Source: QAMH01 sp900556425 (lineage in GTDB: Bacteria; Actinomycetota; Coriobacteriia; Coriobacteriales; QAMH01). Taken from it: DNA of 5,077 bases. Location: positions 1-5,077 of the forward strand of contig CABRZR010000029.1 in the NCBI GenBank assembly GCA_902475535.1. Reading direction: 5' to 3'. Positions 1 to 4,929 of the stretch are shown here, piece after piece. A program made the position numbers and the translations under genes. How positions within the stretch are numbered: the stretch's first letter is position 1; the number at the start of each line of letters is the position of its first letter. The notes under the pieces are model-generated. The model searched no databases. It worked only from the letters and a program-made list of their open reading frames with translations, and had not been told where the DNA came from.

Positions 1-10
1 GGGGGGGAGC

Positions 11-45
11 CGTAACTCGAGCGCGAAGCGTAACTCGGTTGCGAG
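11..45. repeat. Short direct repeat and small hairpin at the left edge
   Basis: CGTAACTCG occurs at 11-19 and again at 29-37, 18 bases apart. The second copy runs into a small inverted repeat, CTCG-GTTG-CGAG (34-45). The stretch between the copies, TCGAGCGCGAAGCG, resembles the TCGAGCGGAGCGAAGCG core of the repeats beyond 4479, so this may be the end of a related dispersed element cut off by the window edge. That relation is only a resemblance. No gene is visible between 1 and 188. Confidence 0.35.
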
Positions 46-109
46 AGAAAGTCTGCAATCTGCTCGCCTGAATGTCCCCTTAACTTCCCGTGCACAAACT
101 GTGGAGCGA

Positions 110-139
110 TTGGCGCTTGCTAACAGCTTGCATTACAAT
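110..139 (+). promoter_or_regulatory. Candidate sigma-70-type promoter for the glycosyltransferase unit
   Basis: TTGGCG (110-115) and TACAAT (134-139) are separated by 18 bp. The -10 matches five of six consensus bases; the -35 is weaker and shares only TTG. Transcription would begin near 146, giving a leader of about 43 nt before the ATG at 189. This location also argues against a protein start upstream of 189. Confidence 0.45.
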
Positions 140-143
140 GCAA
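128..143. promoter_or_regulatory. Perfect inverted repeat over the -10, possible operator
   Basis: TTGCATT-AC-AATGCAA is a perfect 7-bp inverted repeat with a 2-bp centre, and it encloses the candidate -10 TACAAT (134-139). A dimeric repressor bound here would block RNA polymerase. Seven-bp arms can arise by chance and no regulator gene is in the window, so the operator role is inference. Confidence 0.35.
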
Positions 144-188
144 CAACGAATCTGCAGACAATACCTGGAGGGGTACCGCAGCGGGAAT

Positions 189-1664
189 ATGGCGACATTC
201 GTCAACACCTTTAACCTGTTTCTGTTCTTCGTATTCAGCCTTTGCTACATGTATCAGGCCGTCTATGCCGTCATTGTTTTGGTAAAGGACCATCGACGCA
301 AGATTACGCCCGTGCAAGACGAGCCGCTGCACAAGTTCGCCGTGATGATTGCCGGTCGCAACGAGGAGGCCGTTATCGGCGAGCTCGTGCGCAGCATCAA
401 GAACCAGGACTACCCCGAAGAGCTCATCGACATCTTCGTCATTGCCGATAACTGCACCGACAACACGGCGCAGGTTGCCGAGGAGGCTGGCGCCGAGGTG
501 CTCGTACGCAACGACCGTCTGGTCGTCGGCAAGAGCCACGCGCTCGACTTCGCGCTCAATCGCATCCGCGTGCTCTACGGCGATTGCTCGGGGCGCACGG
601 ATTATGACGCCTATTTCGTCTTCGATGCCGACAACGTACTCGATCCCGGATTCGTCGCGGCGATGAACCGCGGCGTGAATCGTGGCTACCAAGTGCTCAC
701 CTGCTATCGCAACTCGAAGAACTACGACTCCAACTGGATCTCCGCCGGCAGTGCCCTCTGGTTCTTGCGCGAGGCCAAGTTCCTCTCCAATGCCCGCTAC
801 ATGATGGGCAGCTCGTGCGCCATTAGCGGCACGGGCTTCATGATCAGCGCCGATATCCTCGAGTCCAACGGCGGATGGATTCATCACCTGCTCACCGAGG
901 ATATCGAGTTCTCGACGGATTGCATCGCCCACGGCATCCGCATCGGCTACTGCGCCGATGCCTACGTCTACGACGAGCAGCCCACGACGATGAAGGACTC
1001 CTGGCGTCAGCGCATGCGTTGGGCAAAGGGCTTCTACCAGGTGCTGCTCAAGTACGGCTCCTTCCTCTTCAACGGCATTTTCCGTGGCAAGCAGGGCCGT
1101 TTTGCCTGTTACGACATGTTCATGACCATTGCTCCGGCCATGCTGCTCACCTTGGCCGGCGTCGCCGTCAACCTCGTCTTCTGCCTCACCGGCATCGTGC
1201 AGATGGCAGGCATTGCGGCATCGGTGCAAACGGTTGCCGCGAGTACCTCGGGGGGTGCTGGCGTCGTGACGAGCGATCCCAATTGGTTCTCGATGGCCAC
1301 GGGCATGATGAGCGGTTCCGTCTTCGAGGGCGACCCGCTGAGTTCCTTCAACATCAGCCAGGTTTCGACCGTGCTCGCTTATGCCGAGGCACGCGCGACC
1401 ATCGTTACCTCGGTGCTCTCCCTTGCCGGCTGCTTCCTGAGCTTCGCGGTCGTCATGCTCGTGTTTGGCACGCTCACGACGATCACCGAGTGGAACCACA
1501 TCCATGCGAAGAACTCCGACAAGATCAAGTACCTGTTCACCTTCCCGATCTTCATGCTCACCTACGTCCCCATCGCCCTCATTGCCGTCTTCAAGAAGGT
1601 CGAGTGGAAGCCGATCACGCATAATGTCGTGCGTTCGGTTGCCGACGTCGTGAGCAAGGGATAA
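189..1664 (+). CDS. Membrane-embedded family 2 glycosyltransferase, probably processive (polysaccharide synthase type)
   Basis: This is a GT2-fold enzyme that should transfer sugar from a nucleotide-sugar at the inner face of the membrane. From the ATG at 189 it has 491 residues. It opens with a membrane segment (about 8-32). The catalytic domain begins near residue 50 with FAVMIAGRNEE and the following ADNCTDNT. It then shows the metal-binding DAD (146-148), the TED acceptor/base motif (236-238) and QRMRW (274-278), the Q-x-x-R-W signature of cellulose, chitin and hyaluronan synthase-like enzymes. Three hydrophobic segments follow (about 309-339, 403-429, 448-468), then the C-terminal VEWKPITH. 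The loop of roughly 60 residues between the second and third segments is rich in Ser, Gly and Ala and looks like an insertion. An in-frame GTG at 90 is possible, but it lacks a ribosome binding site and overlaps the promoter. At 189 the nearest GGAGG (167-171) is rather far upstream, so the start is less certain than the function. Substrate is unknown. Confidence 0.9.
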   Translation: MATFVNTFNLFLFFVFSLCYMYQAVYAVIVLVKDHRRKITPVQDEPLHKFAVMIAGRNEEAVIGELVRSIKNQDYPEELIDIFVIADNCTDNTAQVAEEAGAEVLVRNDRLVVGKSHALDFALNRIRVLYGDCSGRTDYDAYFVFDADNVLDPGFVAAMNRGVNRGYQVLTCYRNSKNYDSNWISAGSALWFLREAKFLSNARYMMGSSCAISGTGFMISADILESNGGWIHHLLTEDIEFSTDCIAHGIRIGYCADAYVYDEQPTTMKDSWRQRMRWAKGFYQVLLKYGSFLFNGIFRGKQGRFACYDMFMTIAPAMLLTLAGVAVNLVFCLTGIVQMAGIAASVQTVAASTSGGAGVVTSDPNWFSMATGMMSGSVFEGDPLSSFNISQVSTVLAYAEARATIVTSVLSLAGCFLSFAVVMLVFGTLTTITEWNHIHAKNSDKIKYLFTFPIFMLTYVPIALIAVFKKVEWKPITHNVVRSVADVVSKG

Positions 1665-1692
1665 TCGGCTCTTTGCGAGGCGAGGAGGCACG

Positions 1693-1968
1693 ATGAGCAA
1701 GCTCAGCCATATCGAAGACGTTGAGCGTCGCGCGCAGCAGGCACAGCAAACCGTGACGCAGACCGTCGCATCGGAGCCTGAGGCTGCAGTGCCAGAACAG
1801 CCCGTTTCCGAGCAAGGCGACATGAGCGCCGAGCAGGAAGAGGAGTTCCATGGTCTCGATACGACACCGCCCATGGGGACTGGCCACAAGGCGCTGATTG
1901 TTGTTGCAGTCATCGTCGTAATTGTCGCAATACTGTATATTGTTAATAGCTGGGTTCACTTCGTATAG
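1693..1968 (+). CDS. Small tail-anchored-like membrane protein, unknown function
   Basis: I do not recognise this 91-residue protein. Residues 1-65 are hydrophilic and net acidic. They begin with a likely helix (about 5-22, rich in Gln, Arg and Val) and continue as a low-complexity Glu/Pro/Gln stretch. One strongly hydrophobic segment (about 67-85, mostly Val, Ile and Ala) follows a Lys at 66, and only about six residues remain after it. There is no N-terminal signal, so the natural topology is a cytoplasmic N-terminus with a C-terminal anchor. A strong GAGGAGG (1682-1688) stands four bases before the ATG. The gene starts 28 bases after the glycosyltransferase stop and ends 8 bases before the next start, so the three are probably co-transcribed. 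A role as a small partner or scaffold of the synthase is a guess from position and size. Confidence 0.75.
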   Translation: MSKLSHIEDVERRAQQAQQTVTQTVASEPEAAVPEQPVSEQGDMSAEQEEEFHGLDTTPPMGTGHKALIVVAVIVVIVAILYIVNSWVHFV

Positions 1969-1976
1969 GGACGCAT

Positions 1977-3107
1977 ATGGATAAGCGCGAGAACGACGAG
2001 CAAAACGAGGTCGAGGTCCACCTCTTCGCGGAGGAGGACTTTAACGATGGTCGCCCTGCCGAGGAAACTCCACAGGGAGAGATCACGGTGGATTTCGGCG
2101 AGGCCGCCGAGTCCATGCTCGATGACATCAAGTCCGACAGCCTCTATGGCATAAGCGCTGCAGCTGCTGCCGATGCCGATGACTTCGATCCGGGTGACAT
2201 GTCTTCCGATGCCGTCGTCAACGTAGACGACGTGGTCGCGGCTCGCAGCAAGGGGGATCGTCTCACCGAGAGCGCCGATCTTGACGAGCTTTCCGAGTCC
2301 ATCAACATTACCGAGCAGGAGACGGTCGAATACGTCGAGGACGACGACGAATTCTCTGCCGAGCGCGCGTCGCGTAGCAGGCGTCGTCTGCGCAACCTGC
2401 TTATCTTCTTCATCATCATCCTGCTTGTCCTTATCGCCGTCATCGGCCTGTTCATCTGGCGCAACAGTACGCCGCCGGGTGTCAAGCAGCCGGATTCCGA
2501 TGTTCTGCAGACTTCGACGGCCGGCACAAACGCCGCGCAGTTCCAGACAATCGATGCCGCGCGCATCCCCGATCTCGTCACCTACTTCGGCATGACGCCC
2601 GAGGCCGCTGCCGAGGCAAGCGATAACTCGATTGCGCTCGATGCCGAGGCGACGGCTGCCTCGGATGCGACGCTGCCCAATGTCGTGAGGACGCGCAATG
2701 GATGGCTTGTCGGTCCCAACGGCGAGACGCTTGCGAGCATCACCTTCGGTCTCAATGCGGCGGGTGACATCGACTACATCTTCGCGTCCTTCGACCTCGA
2801 TGCCTTCGGCGTTGCTGATGCGAAGTTCGACGAGCTCATCGCCTCCAAGGTGGTCGCCTCCTCGATTCTCGCGGGTATCGGCATTGATCCTGCCGCTGTC
2901 GAGTCCGCACAGCTCACCATCGTCGAGAATCCCCAGGCCGTGCTCTCACGCGACACGGGGGCTCAGGAAGTTGCCGAGTTCACCGGTCCCACCAACATCG
3001 AGGGCGTTCCCGGCACCTGGAAGGTAACCGAGACGTACGATCACACGGCTGGCGTTACGGTGGGCGATAACAGCGTCATTCGCACGCTGAGCGTCGACCT
3101 GCGCTAG
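1977..3107 (+). CDS. Bitopic membrane protein with acidic cytoplasmic half and unrecognised outside domain
   Basis: I cannot name this 376-residue protein. Residues 1-130 are very acidic (runs such as ADADDFDPGD and EYVEDDDEF) and look disordered. A basic patch, RSRRRLR (133-139), precedes a single hydrophobic span (about 140-161). By the positive-inside rule the acidic part is cytoplasmic and residues 162-376 lie outside. The outside part has a Thr/Ser/Ala linker (about 163-195), an Ala-rich helical stretch, then a region that alternates like beta strands (RTRNGWLVGPNGETLASITFG and onward), an SFDLDAF motif near 271-277 and a Trp-containing strand (GTWKVTETYDH, about 346-356). It has no lipobox, LPxTG signal or catalytic motif that I can see. 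It follows the small anchored protein by 8 bases with a weak AGGGA at 1967-1971, so translational coupling is likely. Its arrangement resembles the small neighbour: charged cytoplasmic region, then one span. Confidence 0.8.
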   Translation: MDKRENDEQNEVEVHLFAEEDFNDGRPAEETPQGEITVDFGEAAESMLDDIKSDSLYGISAAAAADADDFDPGDMSSDAVVNVDDVVAARSKGDRLTESADLDELSESINITEQETVEYVEDDDEFSAERASRSRRRLRNLLIFFIIILLVLIAVIGLFIWRNSTPPGVKQPDSDVLQTSTAGTNAAQFQTIDAARIPDLVTYFGMTPEAAAEASDNSIALDAEATAASDATLPNVVRTRNGWLVGPNGETLASITFGLNAAGDIDYIFASFDLDAFGVADAKFDELIASKVVASSILAGIGIDPAAVESAQLTIVENPQAVLSRDTGAQEVAEFTGPTNIEGVPGTWKVTETYDHTAGVTVGDNSVIRTLSVDLR

Positions 3108-3116
3108 AAATACTTC

Positions 3117-3145
3117 TTGCATGTGCCCGTGGGCACGTGTAAACT
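3117..3145 (+). promoter_or_regulatory. Candidate promoter of the infC-rpmI-rplT operon
   Basis: TTGCAT (3117-3122) and TAAACT (3140-3145) are separated by exactly 17 bp. They lie just after the stop of the preceding gene (3105-3107). The predicted start near 3152 gives a leader of about 155 nt before infC. No intrinsic terminator separates this promoter from the upstream genes, so some read-through into the operon is possible. Confidence 0.55.
3120..3139. promoter_or_regulatory. 20-bp near-palindrome filling the infC promoter spacer
   Basis: CATGTGCCC and GGGCACGTG flank a central GT. The arms match at eight of nine positions, and the ninth is a T/G pair. The palindrome covers the end of the -35 and the whole spacer up to the -10. 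It could be an operator for a dimeric DNA-binding protein. It is unlikely to act as a terminator, because there is no T tract after it and the hairpin loop would be very tight. Confidence 0.45.
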
Positions 3146-3257
3146 ATGCGTCCGTATCTACGAAGTGAAGGTGCGCAAGCTACCTTCCACCTTTCGACGA
3201 GCAAGCGCTCAGTTGTCTGGTCACTTACAATTAGCCCTTCGGGGGTCTTTGTGCGTG

Positions 3258-3290
3258 CCTGTCGGCTGAATGCAGCTCGGCAGGTTTTTT
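3258..3290 (+). terminator. Intrinsic terminator inside the infC leader (attenuator)
   Basis: CCTGTCGGCTG (3258-3268) pairs with CAGCTCGGCAGG (3273-3284) around an AATG loop. This makes an 11-bp stem with one bulged T (3277) and one G-T wobble, followed directly by TTTTTT (3285-3290). It ends four bases before the infC Shine-Dalgarno and lies after the likely promoter, so it should stop transcription before the coding region unless an alternative fold prevents it. This placement is that of an attenuator, not of an end-of-gene terminator. Confidence 0.8.
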
Positions 3291-3293
3291 ATT

Positions 3294-3301
3294 AGGAGGT
3301 G
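3294..3301 (+). promoter_or_regulatory. Extended Shine-Dalgarno that decides the infC start
   Basis: AGGAGGTG is an eight-base match to the anti-Shine-Dalgarno end of 16S rRNA. Eight bases separate AGGAGG from the in-frame ATA at 3308, which is ideal spacing. The in-frame GTG at 3299 overlaps the site itself and so cannot be the start it serves. Confidence 0.8.
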
Positions 3302-3307
3302 TTTGTC

Positions 3308-3862
3308 ATAGCAGCTCAGGACACACGGATCAACGGTGAGATTCATGCGCCGCAGCTCCTCGTCATTGGTGTCGATGGCACCAAGTACGAGATGGCTAAC
3401 GACGCGGCACAACGCTTTGCCGAAGACCAGGGTCTCGATCTGGTAGAGGTCGCTCCCAACGCCGATCCGCCCGTTTGCCGCGTCATGGATTACGGCAAGT
3501 ACAAGTACGAGCAGGCGGTCAAGGCCAAGAAGGCGCGCAAGAACCAGACCAAGATCGAGGTCAAGGAGATGAAGTTCCGCCCCAAGATCGATACGGGCGA
3601 CTACGAGACCAAGAAGGGTCACGTGCTTCGTTTCCTCGGTAAGGGCAACAAGGTCAAGATCACCATCATGTTCCGCGGTCGCGAGATGGCCCACCCCGAG
3701 CAGGGGCTGACCATTCTCGAGAGGCTTGCCGACGACCTCAAGGACCTCGCCGTCGTAGAACAGCAGCCAAAGATGGAAGGGCGCAACATGCACATGATGG
3801 TCGCGCCGCTTCCCAAGGACGCACGCAAGAATTCCGGCAAGGAAAACGAAGACAAGGAGTAG
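3308..3862 (+). CDS. infC: Translation initiation factor IF-3
   Basis: IF3 binds the 30S subunit, keeps it apart from 50S and checks the start codon and initiator tRNA. From ATA at 3308 the protein has 184 residues, normal for the family. The N-terminal domain runs from about 7 (RINGEI..APQLLVIG) to the hallmark VCRVMDYGKYKYE (56-68). A Lys/Arg-rich linker helix follows (about 68-81), then the C-terminal domain from IEVKEMKFRPKIDTGDY (82 on), which includes FRGREMAHPEQG, and a charged Lys/Glu tail (169-184). The start is unusual. There is no ATG, GTG or TTG at a usable distance from the AGGAGGTG site. The next in-frame ATG (3391) would delete the conserved RINGEI region. Family knowledge says infC often uses rare starts such as AUU, which IF3 itself discriminates against, giving feedback. 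The stop overlaps the rpmI ribosome binding site. The chain from 38 on fits IF3 well, but the sequence before the RFAEDQGLDLVEVAPNA block is less typical. Confidence 0.96.
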   Translation: MAAQDTRINGEIHAPQLLVIGVDGTKYEMANDAAQRFAEDQGLDLVEVAPNADPPVCRVMDYGKYKYEQAVKAKKARKNQTKIEVKEMKFRPKIDTGDYETKKGHVLRFLGKGNKVKITIMFRGREMAHPEQGLTILERLADDLKDLAVVEQQPKMEGRNMHMMVAPLPKDARKNSGKENEDKE

Positions 3863-3866
3863 CACC

Positions 3867-4064
3867 ATGCCTAAGATGAAGACCCACAAGGGCACTGCCA
3901 AGCGCTTCCGCACCACGGGGTCGGGCAAGATCATGCGCGGCAAGGCTTTCAAGAGCCACATCATGACCAAGAAGTCCCAGAAGCGTAAGCGTAACTTCCG
4001 TCACGAGACGGTCGTTGCCGAGGCCGATGTGAAGGTCGTCAAGAAGAATCTGGGCAAGGCGTAA
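3867..4064 (+). CDS. rpmI: 50S ribosomal protein L35
   Basis: L35 is a small basic protein of the large ribosomal subunit that packs against 23S rRNA. The product has 65 residues, the usual length. It carries the family start MPKMKTHKGTAKRF, then TGSGKIMRGKAFKSH and the KKSQKRKRN cluster, and it is rich in Lys and Arg throughout. Only four bases separate it from the infC stop, and its AAGGAG (3854-3859) lies within the last infC codons, so its translation is probably coupled to infC. It sits in the classical infC-rpmI-rplT order. The C-terminal part (HETVVAEADVKVVKKNLGKA) is more acidic than the rest but shows no break or frameshift. Confidence 0.97.
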   Translation: MPKMKTHKGTAKRFRTTGSGKIMRGKAFKSHIMTKKSQKRKRNFRHETVVAEADVKVVKKNLGKA

Positions 4065-4112
4065 AGCGCGCAAGCCCGTATCCGTTTCAGTTGTTAGTAG
4101 GAGTTGATAAAC

Positions 4113-4469
4113 ATGGCACGTGTCAAGCGCGCAGTTAACGCCAAGAAGAAGCGTCGTACCGTATTCAAACGCGCAAAGGGTTATTACGGTGCTAAGTCCC
4201 GTCAGTATCGTGCGGCTAAAGAGCAGGTCCAGCATTCGCTGCAGTATGCCTACCGCGACCGCCGCAACAAGAAGCGTGAGATTCGCCGTCTCTGGATCAC
4301 CCGCATCAATGCGGCTGCTCGCATCAACGGCCTGTCCTATTCGGTCTTCATGCATGGTCTCAAGACGGCTGGCATCGAGCTCGACCGCAAGGTGCTTGCC
4401 GATATGGCCGTCAATGACCCGCAGGGTTTCGCCGAGCTGTGCAAGATTGCCCAGAAGGCTGCTGCATAA
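4113..4469 (+). CDS. rplT: 50S ribosomal protein L20
   Basis: L20 is an early assembly protein of the 50S subunit that binds 23S rRNA. In several bacteria it also represses its own operon by binding an RNA that mimics that site. The 118-residue product is the normal family length. It has the long basic N-terminal helix (MARVKRAVNAKKKRRTVFKR, about 1-55) with the typical AKGYYGAKSRQYRAAKEQV, then the globular part with RRLWITRINAAARINGLSYS (about 63-82), the LDRKVLADMAV segment and an Ala-rich end. ATG at 4113 is preceded by TAGGAG (4098-4103) at nine bases. An in-frame TTG at 4104 would add three residues but sits against the ribosome site. The gap of 48 bases to rpmI holds no terminator. It is the likely ligand of the leader described upstream. 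Confidence 0.97.
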   Translation: MARVKRAVNAKKKRRTVFKRAKGYYGAKSRQYRAAKEQVQHSLQYAYRDRRNKKREIRRLWITRINAAARINGLSYSVFMHGLKTAGIELDRKVLADMAVNDPQGFAELCKIAQKAAA

Positions 4470-4478
4470 GCACTAATT

Positions 4479-4616
4479 GTCATTTCGAGCGAAGGCGCGA
4501 AATCGCACCATCCAGTGGGGAGGCATGCGCCTCCCCACTGTCATTTCGAGCGCAGCAAAGCGGACCCCCCATGTCATTTCGAGCGGAGCAATGAGGACCC
4601 CGTGTCATTTCGAGCG
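4479..4616. repeat. Four direct copies of GTCATTTCGAGCG
   Basis: Identical 13-base copies lie at 4479-4491, 4540-4552, 4573-4585 and 4604-4616, at steps of 61, 33 and 31 bases. The second and third units are tandem and also share GGACCCC in their tails (AGCAAAGCGGACCCC and AGCAATGAGGACCCC). The last copy opens the longer element at 4602-4711. Translation of these repeats yields CHFERS/SFRAERSE-like peptides, which look like spurious coding. They resemble partial copies of the left end of a dispersed palindromic element. Confidence 0.85.
4513..4546 (+). terminator. Perfect 12-bp GC-rich hairpin after rplT, possible operon terminator
   Basis: CAGTGGGGAGGC (4513-4524) pairs perfectly with GCCTCCCCACTG (4529-4540) around ATGC. 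The stem is strong, but only TCATTT follows, not a full T tract, so termination may be partial or the hairpin may mainly protect the mRNA end. Its last base is also the first base of the second GTCATTTCGAGCG copy. It begins 43 bases after the rplT stop and is the best terminator candidate for the operon. Confidence 0.55.
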
Positions 4617-4711
4617 GAGCGAAGCGAAGTCGAGAAATCTCCCGCCATCATCTCGGGCGTGGGAAATCTCTCCATGCTGCGCTCTGGCGATCGCTCCGGT
4701 CGAGATGACAC
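4602..4711. mobile_element. About 110-bp palindromic element with terminal inverted repeats (MITE/REP-like)
   Basis: The left end (4602-4622) and the reverse complement of the right end (4691-4711) match at 19 of 21 positions; the two differences are at the 8th and 13th bases. Both ends begin GTGTCAT. The interior has two GAAATCTC copies (near 4634-4641 and 4663-4670) and no coding capacity. Small size, terminal inverted repeats and nearby one-ended copies fit a non-autonomous or REP-like dispersed element. Target-site duplications are not evident, so mobility is inferred. Confidence 0.55.
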
Positions 4712-4729
4712 TACTTGCGCTCCGTCTGC

Positions 4730-4929
4730 AGCCACCGGGGCACATTGCTTGGCGCGGAGTCTTCCTCTTGCCCCAAAATGTGGTGTGGTGGTTTCCTGCA
4801 CGACCATGGGGGCGCATCACTTGGCAAAACCGCCACGGAATGTGCTGTGGTGGTTGCGAGAGCAGTCACCAGGGCGCACTACTTGGCAGGAATCCTCATG
4901 CTTGCCACGAAATGTGCTGCTATGACCAC
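4730..4929. repeat. Three diverged copies of a 60-70 nt hairpin unit
   Basis: Unit 1 is about 4730-4793, unit 2 about 4801-4856, unit 3 about 4864-4929. All share CTTGGC (4748, 4820, 4882) and AATGTG (4777, 4839, 4911). Each folds into three stacked stems. The outer stem is 4730-4736 with 4787-4793, 4801-4807 with 4850-4856, and 4865-4868 with 4923-4926. The middle stem is GCRCAYT with AATGTGC. The inner stem is GGC with GCC (TGGC with GCCA in units 2 and 3). The stems are joined by small internal loops, mostly symmetric. Unit 2 has a terminal loop about ten bases shorter. Two outer-stem pairs change on both sides between units (C-G to T-A; A-T or G-T to G-C), which supports a conserved fold. 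I see no gene in either strand, and the element family is unknown to me. Confidence 0.6.

Larger units (their letters stand above)
3152..3307 (+). ncRNA. Structured infC leader RNA, probable L20-type attenuation leader
   Basis: The untranslated leader carries several stems. GAAGGT-GC and GC-T-ACCTTC (3167-3187) close a GCAA tetraloop. CGAC-GAGC and GCTC-A-GTTG (3195-3215) form a second hairpin. CCC-TTCG-GGG (3235-3244) is a UUCG tetraloop stem. The terminator hairpin at 3258-3290 follows. In Bacillota the same operon is controlled by an L20-binding leader (Rfam L20_leader) that ends in a terminator. The architecture here is analogous, but I cannot show that it belongs to that family. The second ACCTT-like copy (CCACCTT, 3187-3193) offers an alternative partner for AAGGTG (3168-3173), so the first stem could switch. 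Confidence 0.6.

Noticed and set aside
90..188. N-terminal extension of the glycosyltransferase from GTG at 90.
   Set aside because: It has no ribosome binding site, the added residues are not GT2-like, and it overlaps the candidate promoter. It remains possible because the ribosome site before 189 is not ideal.
875..1624. Open + strand frame of 249 codons inside the glycosyltransferase.
   Set aside because: Its Arg/His-rich product has no recognisable domain, and the overlapping frame carries all GT2 motifs.
120..1913. Open frame of 597 codons on the minus strand.
   Set aside because: It lies opposite the glycosyltransferase and the small membrane gene, has an odd His/Glu/Asp/Ala-rich composition with no domain, and mirrors the codon bias of the + strand genes.
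3299..3307. infC start at GTG 3299.
   Set aside because: The codon overlaps the Shine-Dalgarno AGGAGGTG and has no other ribosome site upstream.
4479..4616. CRISPR array.
   Set aside because: The repeat is only 13 bases, the spacing is irregular, the tails are related instead of unique, and no cas gene is present.
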